Shown: positions 35,501 to 44,611 of the stretch, in pieces
How the letters are laid out: each line of letters opens with the position of its first letter
Numbering within the stretch: position 1 is the stretch's first letter
Source: OLB6 sp964525565
GTDB taxonomy: Bacteria; Bacteroidota; Ignavibacteria; Kapaibacteriales; Kapaibacteriaceae
Direction: 5' to 3'
Assembly (NCBI GenBank): GCA_964525565.1
Contig: CAZGHI010000004.1
Location: 1-64,000 of the forward strand
DNA: 64,000 bases
Made by a program: the position numbers and the translations under genes
Notes under the pieces: model-generated
What the model was told of the DNA's origin: nothing
Seen by the model: only the letters and a program-made list of their open reading frames with translations
The model's database searches: none

Positions 35501-37589
35501 TGCAGTTGTCACTAATGTTACAGGCGGTATAACTATTCCACCAAACGACAGTGTGAGCATTGTTGTTCGCGCAACCCCACAAACGCCGGGAACAACAACT
35601 GCAACCTTTACCGTTGTTGGGTCTCCATGCACCTGGAGATATAGCGGCACTTTATCAATCGAAAAAGCTCAACTCATAGCAAGCCTGCAACCAACTTCCG
35701 TTGATTTTGGTACCGTGCTCACATGTATTCCGGTTAAACCAGACACGGTGATCAACGTACGCAATAGCGGTACGAATAGCCTAACCCTCCAGCCGGGTGT
35801 TGTAGCTGCACCATTCCGATTCTTGTTTCCCACCGAGCCCGTGATCATTCCGCCAAATGGTACGGTCCAAGTTCAGGTCGAGTTCGATCCGCAAACCAAT
35901 GGCATCTTCAGTGAAACTGGCATTCTGTCGTTTACATCAGGCGATTGTACTGACTCGTTCCGGGTTACTCTTCGTGGTCAGAGAGCTCAGCCGGATGTTA
36001 GTCTGAGTGCTACGTCTCTTAACGTTGGAACCATCGAGGGGTGCGAAGACAGTCGCGATACTTCCCTCACCATTACTAACAACGGTACATCACCGTTAAC
36101 GATTGAGCTACCGGGAAGTAGCGAAGTAATCTTTACTCCCCCGGGCCCGCTTACTATAGGTAGCGGCGAAAGCGTCACCGTACAGGTCACCATCCGTCCG
36201 GCTACTACAGGAGCATTTTCTGCAACCGGGAACGTTGTTGCTCAACCCTGCGACCTTACCATTCCGGTTACCTTTACTGCTCAGAAGAGTGGGATCACAC
36301 TCAGCACCCCCCCCTCTGTTGACTTGGGCGAACTTTCTACTTGTTTTGGACCATCCACAACTACAAAAGCGTTCCAGATAACCTTTAGTGGGGGCTCGGA
36401 TGGCACCGTTACCAGTGTTCAAACCGGTCCAACGATTACAACTACGTTAGCTCCGGGTGTAGTGCTCTCCAACGGTCAGCAGGGTACATTTACAGTTACG
36501 TGGATGCCCACTGCCGATGGAACACTGGTTGACTCCATCGTATTCGTTACTGAGCCTTGCTCTATTCGCAGGTCTATTCGCATTACCGGCATTCGCACGT
36601 CGGTTTCTCTCTGCTTACTGGACAATCCTGTAAATCTCGGCGCCATTGCCGCTTCGGTTTCGGGCACAATCCGCGTGTGGAACTGCGGTAACGACACTAT
36701 TGCACCATTATTGCGCTCTAGCGCCAACATCCAGATAACAGGCCAGCGTCCACCGGCAGGATCACCCATCTTTGTCGGTGATACTCTTTTTGTTGATTAC
36801 ACAGTATCATGCAATCCGGTTATCGAAGACACCATTGCCATTCAACCCAGCACACTATGCACAAACACGGTTTATTCCCGCATATATGGAACGTGCGCCG
36901 GAGCTGGCCCCCCACGAGCGACTGTGGAACTAGATAGTGTTGCGGTAAACGTTGGTGAAACAGCCTCGTTACGTCTCCGACTATCAGAATCAGAAAACCT
37001 TGATGCAAACGGACTCTCGCAATGGGAAGCAGACATAACGTACAACCCAATGGTAGTCGTTGGTACCGGGAGTACTCCTGATTGCTTTGCCTCAGGGATG
37101 TATTCACCTTGCTCTATTCGCATTTCCGGTATGCGAACCACAGACACAGACATTCTCACGAACCTAACGTTTACTGCAATTCTTGGAACAGCAGAAGCCA
37201 CAGACATAACGATATCACGCTTCCGTTGGCTTGCAGATACACTGGCACCTGTTACCACAAGAAACGGTCACATTCGGATTGCAAACATTTGTGATGAAGG
37301 AGGAGTACGGTTGCTTTCGCCAAAGGGCGATGTCTTTAGCATTCATGTGTATCCGACACCCGCATCCACGGTGCTAACGATAGATGTGCGTGGCATTGGC
37401 ACTGTCCCAGGCTCGTACGGTGTGTACAGTCAATTGGGTCAGTTGGTGGCAAGCGGACCTCTTACGCCAGACGCCCAGGGTAACGCAATGGCCGCAGTAA
37501 ACGTAAGCTCGTTGGGATCCGGTACGTACGTTCTCAGTGTAGATGCTCGCGGTTCAGTGTATCGAGTCCCCATCATTATTACCCGATAA
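32597..37589 (+). CDS. Giant secreted SBBP / ASH-domain protein with cohesin-like and T9SS domains (contains an N gap)
   Basis: About 1,660 residues. The ATG at 32597 has GGAG 8 nt upstream and starts a signal peptide (MRFSVPVLLFMLAVQL). Order: DUF7948-like domain (FVQNVGQVRYTN), SBBP repeats on both sides of the N gap, a domain with WSTGEKSQNITVADSGSY, a PKD-like domain, five tandem ASH (Hydin-like) domains of about 105 residues, a cohesin-like domain (VELDSVAVNVGETASLRL, WEADITYNP), and a T9SS type A domain (VYPTPASTVLTIDV). The frames before and after the gap differ unless the true gap length is 2 mod 3; I treat it as one gene. It lies divergent from the GldL/GldM-like pair. Confidence 0.85.
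33804..33824. other. Assembly gap (21 N)
   Basis: Inside the SBBP part of the giant secreted protein. Reading frames on the two sides do not join with 21 bases, so the length is an estimate or the ends carry an error. Confidence 0.95.
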
Positions 37590-37606
37590 CAAAACGATAA
37601 TTCACT

Positions 37607-38467
37607 ATGAACAGATTCATCGTTATCGTTGCAGTACTCGTTCTGCTCTTTAACTCGGCATTCCTTTCAGCACAGGAAACGTTAACGGTGGACGCACCGA
37701 AAAAGGAGGCAGTGCCCGAGCCACAGCCTGAACCGGAGCCCCCTCCGGAGATCACCGTCACCAAGCGCATACTTTCCCTTGGACTTCTGGGAGGTTACTC
37801 GATTGATGGACATTCTGCAGAAACATTACGGTTGCCTTCAGTTCCAACGTGTTGCCCTGGTTACGACGGTGCAACGGGGGGGGGAGTCGTCGGCGGCCTG
37901 TCGGTTGAGCTTCCCATTACTGAAACAATCGAACTACTCACACGACTCACCTACCACAATACGGGTGTAACACAAACGAATGTTGAGCCGATTACCGTAC
38001 GAAATGGAAACACAACAGCAACGGCTAACATCACCCACGAACTAACTACAACGTTATCTACTGTTTCTCTTGAACCCGGCATCGCCTATCTGTTTGGAGA
38101 ATCTTTTGCAGTAGTGGGTGGTCTGCGATTAGGCGCCCTACTTGATGCCACATACGACCAGTCTGAAACGCTTGACGCCAGCATCCCATACGACTACGCC
38201 GATGGCTCAGGCGTGAGAAATCAATCATCAGGGAAGATCTCTGAAACAAACACTCTTCAGTTTGGAATGTTCATCGGTGCCCGCTACATGCTACCAATGA
38301 ACTCGTCGCGCACATTGCTCCTTGTTCCGGAGGTGCAGTTTGTGCCAATGTTTAGCACATTTGTGGCAGATCAAACATGGCGCACGAACTCTCTGCGCTT
38401 AATGCTTGGTATTACGTATGCCATAACGAGTACAAAGACGGAGGCAACACCTTTGCGTCCGCGCTAG
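37607..38467 (+). CDS. Outer-membrane beta-barrel protein, function unknown
   Basis: 286 residues with a signal peptide ending FLSAQ. A proline- and glutamate-rich linker (about 30-50, PEPQPEPEPPPE) precedes alternating amphipathic strands, e.g. LSLGLLGGYSIDG, VGGLSVELPIT, GMFIGARYMLP and LRLMLGITYAI, which look like an eight-stranded barrel. A CC pair stands in VPTCCPGYDG. No OmpA peptidoglycan domain is present, unlike the protein at the right edge of the window. It begins 17 bases after the giant T9SS cargo, so the two are probably co-transcribed. Confidence 0.75.
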   Translation: MNRFIVIVAVLVLLFNSAFLSAQETLTVDAPKKEAVPEPQPEPEPPPEITVTKRILSLGLLGGYSIDGHSAETLRLPSVPTCCPGYDGATGGGVVGGLSVELPITETIELLTRLTYHNTGVTQTNVEPITVRNGNTTATANITHELTTTLSTVSLEPGIAYLFGESFAVVGGLRLGALLDATYDQSETLDASIPYDYADGSGVRNQSSGKISETNTLQFGMFIGARYMLPMNSSRTLLLVPEVQFVPMFSTFVADQTWRTNSLRLMLGITYAITSTKTEATPLRPR

Positions 38468-38496
38468 CCAATTAGCGGTTGTGATAGAGTGCATTC

Positions 38497-38538
38497 AGTA
38501 CGGAGTGCGATTCCGGGTTTGGTGCTTCCGTACTTTTG
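38497..38538 (+). promoter_or_regulatory. Inverted repeat and candidate promoter element before prfC
   Basis: AGTACGGA (38497-38504) and TCCGTACT (38527-38534) are perfect 8-bp arms 22 nt apart. TACTTTTG (38531-38538), a TAnnTTTG element, overlaps the right arm and ends 6 nt before the prfC ATG. The repeat could be a terminator-like stem for the barrel gene or an operator. Confidence 0.4.
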
Positions 38539-38544
38539 CCGTCC

Positions 38545-40110
38545 ATGGTATCGCCAGAAACACTCCGACGTAGAACTGTTGCCATTATCAGCCACCCAGA
38601 CGCAGGCAAAACCACAGTAACGGAAAAGTTACTACTCTATTCCGGTGCAATCCACACGGCAGGAGCTGTAACGGGAGGGAAACATGCTTCCACAACGTCC
38701 GACTGGATGGGAATTGAACAACAACGCGGCATCAGCGTAAGCTCCAGTGCGATGCGTGTGCACTACCGCGGTCTTATGCTCAACCTCCTTGATACTCCGG
38801 GTCACCAGGACTTCTCGGAAGACACGTATCGCACACTGATGGCTGTAGATGCCGCCATCATGCTTCTTGATGCCGGAAGAGGTGTCCAGGAGCAAACGAT
38901 AAAGTTATTCAAGGTTTGCCGGGATCGGGGAATTCCCATCATTACGTTTATGAACAAAATGGATCGTCCGGCACGCGATCCACTTGAGCTCCTGGATGAA
39001 GTTGAACAAGTGTTAGGTATTACGGCCATACCACGCACGTGGCCAATTGGCGACGGTGCAGAGTTTCGTGGCATCTACGATAGGGACCGATGTGAGTATT
39101 ATGCATTTGAGCGAACTGCCGGTGGCAGAACGAAGGCGCCGGTATCTGTGTCTGATATCCGCGATCCGGAACTGAGAAATTCGTTGGGTGAGGCCGCACA
39201 CAACAAATTACTTACCGACCTGGAGTTTGTTGAGCACGTTATTCCCGTATTCGACAAGCAGGCGTTTTTGCGAGAAGAATGCACACCAGTGTACTGGGGT
39301 AGCGCAATCACCACCTTCGGCGTTGAGCATTTTCTCAACGACTTGCTGGATCTTGCTCCATCTCCACAATCGTATTCGATGATTGCGCGCGATGGATCGC
39401 CTGTGAGTATTACACCGGAGAGTGATGAGTTTGTTGGTTTCGTGTATAAGGTTCAGGCGAACATGAATAAGGCCCACAGGGACCGCATTTCTTTCGTTCG
39501 CATTGTTGGTGGACACTTCGAGCGTGGGATGACGGCATACCATCCCAGGACCGATAAAACAACAAAGCTTAACTACCCTTTTGAGATCTTCGGTCGCGAG
39601 CGTTCGATTGTGGACGAAGCCTTCCCAGGCGATGTTATCGGCCTCACGAATCCGGGATTATTTCATGTAGGAGACGTTTTAACGGAAAAGAGCTGGTTGG
39701 CATTGCCACAGTTTCCCCGATTTGCACCTGAGATTTTTGCACGCGTGTGGCCAAAGTCAGGATCGTTCTCAAAGGGATTTCGCAAGGGTACAGAACAGCT
39801 ACGTGAGGAAGGAGTTATACAAATCTTTACTGATGCAGGCGGTTCACCAACACCATTAGTTGGCGTTGTAGGTGAACTGCAGCTAGAGCTGTTTGCTTGG
39901 CGCATGCAGAATGAATACAACGAAGAGGTCAGGCTTGAACGCCAACCATATACCCGAACCCGTTGGATCCACGGTACTACTCTCCCATCGAATGCCATTC
40001 CGATAGTGCTCGATGAGCAGAATCGTAAGGTGGCTTTGTTTAAAAACGACTGGGAAATTGGTTACACTCTCGAGCGCTCGGAAGGTTTACAACTCTCGGA
40101 AAAGCCCTGA
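38545..40110 (+). CDS. prfC: Peptide chain release factor 3
   Basis: 521 residues, close to the usual 529. It is a translational GTPase that removes RF1/RF2 after termination. G-domain motifs: SHPDAGKTTVTEKL, DTPGHQDFSEDTYRTL (the Glu-Asp-Thr run is typical of RF3), and FMNKMDR. The C-terminal part has VGVVGELQLELFAWRMQNEY, again RF3-type. I choose the ATG at 38545; a TTG 9 bases earlier is in frame. There is no ribosome binding site, but a TACTTTTG element lies directly before it. Confidence 0.95.
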   Translation: MVSPETLRRRTVAIISHPDAGKTTVTEKLLLYSGAIHTAGAVTGGKHASTTSDWMGIEQQRGISVSSSAMRVHYRGLMLNLLDTPGHQDFSEDTYRTLMAVDAAIMLLDAGRGVQEQTIKLFKVCRDRGIPIITFMNKMDRPARDPLELLDEVEQVLGITAIPRTWPIGDGAEFRGIYDRDRCEYYAFERTAGGRTKAPVSVSDIRDPELRNSLGEAAHNKLLTDLEFVEHVIPVFDKQAFLREECTPVYWGSAITTFGVEHFLNDLLDLAPSPQSYSMIARDGSPVSITPESDEFVGFVYKVQANMNKAHRDRISFVRIVGGHFERGMTAYHPRTDKTTKLNYPFEIFGRERSIVDEAFPGDVIGLTNPGLFHVGDVLTEKSWLALPQFPRFAPEIFARVWPKSGSFSKGFRKGTEQLREEGVIQIFTDAGGSPTPLVGVVGELQLELFAWRMQNEYNEEVRLERQPYTRTRWIHGTTLPSNAIPIVLDEQNRKVALFKNDWEIGYTLERSEGLQLSEKP

Positions 40111-40153
40111 GGAGGTAGGAACAATGTGATTGCTAGCGTCTCTGCTACCTTCA

Positions 40154-41431
40154 CTACGGCTGCAAAACATAAATCATTTCTGCAGTGCCCGTATTCCCAT
40201 AAACTACACGCATGATGTATGGTTCTCGACTTCGAAACAGTGCGCATTCGAAGTGGGAGGGATAGCGTTCAATAACACGTCCTGTTATATCAACAACAAC
40301 AACCGGAGTCGGTTCTGACGGCAACGAACGTGAGTGCGTCGTGTATGGCATGGTAACTGTAGAGGGCTGTCCGATAACATTTCGTAATAACTTCCAAAGT
40401 TCATTCACAAACTGCGTGGGTACAGCCGACCCGGATTGTTTTGCTTCGTTGCCCATACGGATCACAACCAGACGTTCACTTGGCACAACACACAGTATCT
40501 GGTCGTTTGCTCCTAAGCCGAAGAATGCATCAAAAGGGGCGTTGGGTACAAGCGGTCCCGGAAAGGTGTACTGAACCGATGGCAGCATGAACGATTCTTT
40601 CCCGTTTAACCACCACAGATAGCCATAGCTTTTATTCAAATTCTGTGACGGTTGGATCATAGCCAGGCAATAGTCCTTATCCGGTACCACATTTTCTGAT
40701 TCATTCCATATAAAACCGGCTAGTGCCAGCAAACCAAATCGTGCCATTGAACGCGGTGTGCTAACCAACACATTGTTAAATCCTGACTTCGCAAACAACC
40801 CGTCCATGCCGATACGTGATTTAATCTTCTGCGTAAAGTACGTGTTCAGGGCAAGCCCCGTTGCTCCTTCGAGAACGGCATCCAGAAGAGTGTATGGGGC
40901 ATTATGGTACGCCCATCGAGTTCCCGGTTCTGCTTTGTACTGGAGACACTCTTTATCGGTACAAAAGGGATCGACTACACCGTCATCTAATCCGCTTGTC
41001 ATTGTTAACTGGTGCCAAACGGAAATCTGTTGTTCCGCATCCGGGTTTAAGCTCGTCCACCCTACCCCTTGATATGTACTGGAGGGACTGGTGATCCTTA
41101 GCTTACCTTCGTTCTGTGCAATGCCAACCAAGGTTGCTGTAACAACCTTGCCGGCAGATGCCCAGTACCATACGTCAGTTTTTTTAAATCCGTCGGAGTA
41201 CCATTCCAACGCAATTTTTCCGTCCTTTAATACAATGAACCCTTTCGATTCATTGTTGGCAAGGAAGCGAAACAGCGTATCCAGCTCAGCAGTGTTCCAG
41301 TAGAGATGCTCTGGCGCAACCGTTTCCCAGGTAGTGTCAGCAATTGGCGGGAAGTATAATGCGCTGGTTTGCGCATATACGATAGTATGCGAGAGAATGA
41401 GCACAGTAACGGCATGAACAAGTAAGCGCAT
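40154..41431 (-). CDS. Exported beta-lactamase-family serine hydrolase
   Basis: 425 residues with a signal peptide ending VYAQ. The class C-like catalytic motifs are Ser92-x-x-Lys95 in WASAGKVV and Tyr175-x-Asn177 in AYHNAPY; FFGLGANDQILCVVP stands in the place of the third motif. The tail VVVVDITGRVIERYPSHFE resembles a short T9SS-type sorting domain (compare YDVLGRRI in the protein at 57244), so it may be a T9SS cargo. Substrate is unknown: penicillin-binding-like peptidases and esterases share this fold. Confidence 0.85.
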   Translation of the reverse strand: MRLLVHAVTVLILSHTIVYAQTSALYFPPIADTTWETVAPEHLYWNTAELDTLFRFLANNESKGFIVLKDGKIALEWYSDGFKKTDVWYWASAGKVVTATLVGIAQNEGKLRITSPSSTYQGVGWTSLNPDAEQQISVWHQLTMTSGLDDGVVDPFCTDKECLQYKAEPGTRWAYHNAPYTLLDAVLEGATGLALNTYFTQKIKSRIGMDGLFAKSGFNNVLVSTPRSMARFGLLALAGFIWNESENVVPDKDYCLAMIQPSQNLNKSYGYLWWLNGKESFMLPSVQYTFPGPLVPNAPFDAFFGLGANDQILCVVPSERLVVIRMGNEAKQSGSAVPTQFVNELWKLLRNVIGQPSTVTMPYTTHSRSLPSEPTPVVVVDITGRVIERYPSHFECALFRSREPYIMRVVYGNTGTAEMIYVLQP

Positions 41432-41493
41432 GTATGTCCATCAGTACGTGGTGTAGAAAAACCAACAACAGACGCACGAACATCAATTTTCGA

Positions 41494-42285
41494 TTAATCC
41501 ACGTACTGTACTCCACGTTCCTGCAGCCGAAGGTGCGGGTGACGTTTCGCCAGTTCTGCAACCCGTGCCGCAAAGGCAGTATCACCCCAGAAAGCCGATG
41601 GACCATCCTCGGCCCGTATCTGTTGGAACAGAATATCTATCGGAACCTCACGATGGTCTTTAACCAGTTCAACTACACGCCGATCGAAACAACTGTAGCC
41701 GGCTTCGTCCGGTTGTAAGTCTGCCCATTGCCGCCGTGCAATATGTAGTGCTGACGGTTCTGCCTCGATAATCTGCATTGGCCGACAGTGCGTTACATCG
41801 TACCAGAAACGCAGGTAGGGGGCTATGGATTCATGTGTCAGTAGCCGTGGTGTACGTGAAACCTGAACAAGTTCTGCATCCGTGCAATACGTAAGGGGCT
41901 TATCGGCAGCAGTGCAACGCACATCCAGGAAGCAAAATCGTTCAGAACGTACCAATAAGGTTGCAACCTGGGCAAGAATCAACTGATCAAATNNNNNNNN
42001 NNNACACTCCGCCCATATCAAAATTTCTTTCCAGAATGGATCAAGCAGCACGGCATCGCGTTTGTCCATTTCGTCAACCACTTGCTGTGCATTCCCCCAT
42101 CCGCGTGCATCAATAAATGTAGCTCTGTTCAGATTGAAGGCATGGCGTCCCGCAGTGTCAACAGTCGTATAGTCAAAAAGTGGACCTTCGTGCAACACCT
42201 CTCTCCAGGGCAAAATCTTTCCATCAATGCCGATGTCCAGCAGTCGATGTGCGAAGAGATCGCCGTTCGTGATGTGTAGCGTCAT
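41494..42285 (-). CDS. DUF1835-domain protein (contains an N gap)
   Basis: About 263 residues. The N-terminus LHITNGDLFAHRLLDIGIDG followed by LPWREVLHEGPL is the DUF1835 signature. The C-terminal half (LRFWYDVTHCRPMQII, DRRVVELVKDH) matches what usually follows it. The function of the family is not known to me. GGGGAG lies 5 nt before the ATG. An 11-base N gap falls mid-gene and the frame continues across it. Confidence 0.85.
   Translation of the reverse strand: MTLHITNGDLFAHRLLDIGIDGKILPWREVLHEGPLFDYTTVDTAGRHAFNLNRATFIDARGWGNAQQVVDEMDKRDAVLLDPFWKEILIWAECXXXXFDQLILAQVATLLVRSERFCFLDVRCTAADKPLTYCTDAELVQVSRTPRLLTHESIAPYLRFWYDVTHCRPMQIIEAEPSALHIARRQWADLQPDEAGYSCFDRRVVELVKDHREVPIDILFQQIRAEDGPSAFWGDTAFAARVAELAKRHPHLRLQERGVQYVD
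41993..42003. other. Assembly gap (11 N)
   Basis: Inside the DUF1835 gene; the same frame continues on both sides with this N count. Confidence 0.95.
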
Positions 42286-42375
42286 GTCCGCTCCCCGAAG
42301 ATTGCTGGAGTAACATACTCGCGGAGAGCGAAAAAACGAAACAAATGCGATGAATTTTTTGCGTGAGTGTTACAC

Positions 42376-43242
42376 CTATACGGTACCGAACTTGCCCCCG
42401 GCAAAATCGCGAAACGCTTCACGGATTTGGTCTTCGGTATTCATTACAAACGGACCATACATGGAAACTGGTTCCCGCAATGGTTCACCGGCCAGAAGGA
42501 GGATACGACCGCTTTCTTGAATGGTAAGCTGTACTGCTGACGCAGCGCCCGAAGCTGTGTCACGTTCGTCGAATACAACCAGTTGCTGCTGGTGCACAAT
42601 TTGGTCGCCCACCAGCAATTTGCCGCCGAGCACGTACAAGAGCACTGACTCGTGCTGAGGAAGCTCAAGGATGCCGGAGCCCCCTTGCGTTGTCCACCCC
42701 ATGGCAGCAACTAGTGGCGACTGGGTAATGGCAGGCCCAACAGCATTAGAATAGGTACCAGCTACGAGACGTAAGCGCAGATGATTGTCGAGAAGGTGGA
42801 TTTCCGGCAGCATTTCGGCATGCAGTTCCTGATACATTGGCTGCATCATTTTTCGGTCGGCAGGAAGGTTTATCCAAAGTTGAACCAGTTCAAGAGGCTC
42901 ACCGGATGATGTGGACTCAGGAGTGGGACCCTCTTCGTGCATAATTCCACTGCCACTGGTAATCCATTGAACTTCTTCTGCACCGATCACGCCAGTGTTG
43001 CCAAGGGAATCGCGATGCAGCACGCTCCCTTGGAACACAAACGTTACAGGCTCAAATCCACGATGAGGGTGGGCTTCAATCTTTGGAGGGGGCTCTGAGG
43101 ATGCGAATGTTTGCGGCCCGGCATGGTGCAGAAGCAGAAACGGGTCGGCAGTTCTCAGCGCCGGTACAGGCAAGGGCTGTGCAATGGTTAAGGGACCAAC
43201 TGAACTTGGCACACCCGTCGTTATCAAACGAATTCCTCTCAT
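42376..43242 (-). CDS. Pirin-family protein
   Basis: 288 residues with two cupin domains. The N-terminal metal site is complete: His58 and His60 in AHPHRGFEPVT, His102 and Glu104 in GIMHEE. Pirins bind iron; some act as quercetin 2,3-dioxygenases, others as redox-sensitive co-regulators, and the sequence does not decide. It follows yceI by 33 bases, a frequent pairing in bacteria that respond to electrophile or quinone stress. Confidence 0.92.
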   Translation of the reverse strand: MRGIRLITTGVPSSVGPLTIAQPLPVPALRTADPFLLLHHAGPQTFASSEPPPKIEAHPHRGFEPVTFVFQGSVLHRDSLGNTGVIGAEEVQWITSGSGIMHEEGPTPESTSSGEPLELVQLWINLPADRKMMQPMYQELHAEMLPEIHLLDNHLRLRLVAGTYSNAVGPAITQSPLVAAMGWTTQGGSGILELPQHESVLLYVLGGKLLVGDQIVHQQQLVVFDERDTASGAASAVQLTIQESGRILLLAGEPLREPVSMYGPFVMNTEDQIREAFRDFAGGKFGTV

Positions 43243-43275
43243 ACATCCTCCGGTATTAACAAATAACAGTAATCA

Positions 43276-43845
43276 TCACGTAGAAGCAGCGAATTCCGAT
43301 TCGCCTTGAGATGTTACTGACTCCAGTTGAAGGAGCTGAATGTTCAAGACAATGCGAACTTCGTCGGCAACAACAATGTTACCGGCTTCGGTAAGTCCAT
43401 TCCACAGTAAACCAAAATCCTTTCGGTTTATAGCACCGGTTGCTTCGAATCCGGCTTTGATATTTCCATATGGGTCAACAATGGTTCCTCCATACGTAAC
43501 ATCTAATACAACCGGTTTTGTTATCCCACGTATGGTTAGGTCACCTGAAAGCAGATACGAGTCTTTACCCGTTTTATTCATGCCTGTAGAAATGAAATTC
43601 ATGGTTGGAAACGCCTCCGCATGGAAAAAGTCGTTGCTGCGGAGATGATTATCTCTCATTTCGATTCCGGTATCCACGGAATTTACTCTTGCCTCGAAAC
43701 GCACCTGTGCATTGTTGAAGTCCGTGCCTTCTGTTTCTACCGTAACATCATAATCCCGGAATCTTCCCGTAACCGTGTTAATCATAAGGTGCTTAACCTT
43801 AAACTGCACTTCTGAATGCGCTTGATCTACCTTCCACCGTGCCAT
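43276..43845 (-). CDS. YceI-family protein
   Basis: 189 residues from MARWKVDQAHSEVQFKVKHL, the family N-terminus; AAGGG lies 8 nt upstream. An in-frame ATG 78 bases earlier would put the start inside the promoter palindromes. YceI forms a lipocalin-like barrel that binds isoprenoid lipids such as polyprenyl chains; no signal peptide is present here, so it is probably cytoplasmic, unlike E. coli YceI. First gene of a unit with pirin and perhaps the two genes beyond. Confidence 0.92.
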   Translation of the reverse strand: MARWKVDQAHSEVQFKVKHLMINTVTGRFRDYDVTVETEGTDFNNAQVRFEARVNSVDTGIEMRDNHLRSNDFFHAEAFPTMNFISTGMNKTGKDSYLLSGDLTIRGITKPVVLDVTYGGTIVDPYGNIKAGFEATGAINRKDFGLLWNGLTEAGNIVVADEVRIVLNIQLLQLESVTSQGESEFAAST

Positions 43846-43876
43846 AAGTAAACCCTTTAGACTATTTGGAACAATG

Positions 43877-43910
43877 TGTGTTTCGACACATATATACGTG
43901 TTGCAACACG
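43877..43910 (-). promoter_or_regulatory. Twin palindromic operators before yceI
   Basis: GTGTTTCGACAC (43878-43889) and GTGTTGCAACAC (43898-43909) share GTGT and ACAC arms and begin exactly 20 bases apart. The second extends to the perfect 14-bp palindrome CGTGTTGCAACACG. On the minus strand a TATATATG lies between them, so one site covers the promoter spacer and the other the transcription start. The regulator is not encoded nearby. Confidence 0.65.
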
Positions 43911-43949
43911 CTTTATTGTTCAACTCCGTTCTTTTTCGTCAAACTAGTC

Positions 43950-44579
43950 TCACTCCAGCATGATCCCAACCCCACTCGATGTTCCAATACGGGAAGCACC
44001 TGCCGCTATCATGCGCTCTGCCGTTGCTCTGTTACGAATTCCACCTGACGCCTTCACCTGCACAACAGGTCCAACGTGTGCCCTGAGCAACTCAACGTCT
44101 TCCACAGTAGCACCACCTGTAGAGAACCCTGTTGACGTCTTTATAAAGTCAGACTCAGCTTCCGTCACCAGTTCACACATCATCAGTTTCTCCGCATGCG
44201 TTAACAAGCATGTTTCAATGATGACTTTCACAACCCCCCCCCTATCATGCACTGCCTTGGTCACAGCTTCAATATCAGCGAAAACTGCTGCTCTATTTCC
44301 ACTTTTAAGAGCTGTTATGGGTGCAACCATATCTATTTCTGTGGCGCCACTGTTCATGGCCGCCATTGCCTCGAAAACCTTTACCTGCGTATCGTGAGCA
44401 CCCAGGGGAAATCCAACAACGGTGCAAACAACCGGATAGAGTGAGCGGCTCAGTTCAACCCACCATGGTAATACGCAAACCGATGCAAAACGATACTGTG
44501 CTGCCTCTGCACACAACGTCCGAATCTGTTGCTCGGTACAATCCGGCTTCAGTAATGTGTGGTCAATCAATGTGTTCAT
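43950..44579 (-). CDS. deoC: Deoxyribose-phosphate aldolase
   Basis: 209 residues from MNTLIDHTLLKP; an ATG 12 bases upstream is in frame. It splits 2-deoxyribose 5-phosphate into glyceraldehyde 3-phosphate and acetaldehyde in deoxynucleoside breakdown. The Schiff-base Lys147 in FIKTSTGF, Lys176 in VKASGG and Asp83 in EIDMV are all present. It is the last gene of the minus-strand run that begins with the threonylcarbamoyl-AMP synthase, 32 bases after the Omp85 gene. Confidence 0.95.
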   Translation of the reverse strand: MNTLIDHTLLKPDCTEQQIRTLCAEAAQYRFASVCVLPWWVELSRSLYPVVCTVVGFPLGAHDTQVKVFEAMAAMNSGATEIDMVAPITALKSGNRAAVFADIEAVTKAVHDRGGVVKVIIETCLLTHAEKLMMCELVTEAESDFIKTSTGFSTGGATVEDVELLRAHVGPVVQVKASGGIRNRATAERMIAAGASRIGTSSGVGIMLE

Positions 44580-44611
44580 GGTGCTTACCATTACGATGTT
44601 CGTTTTCCGAA

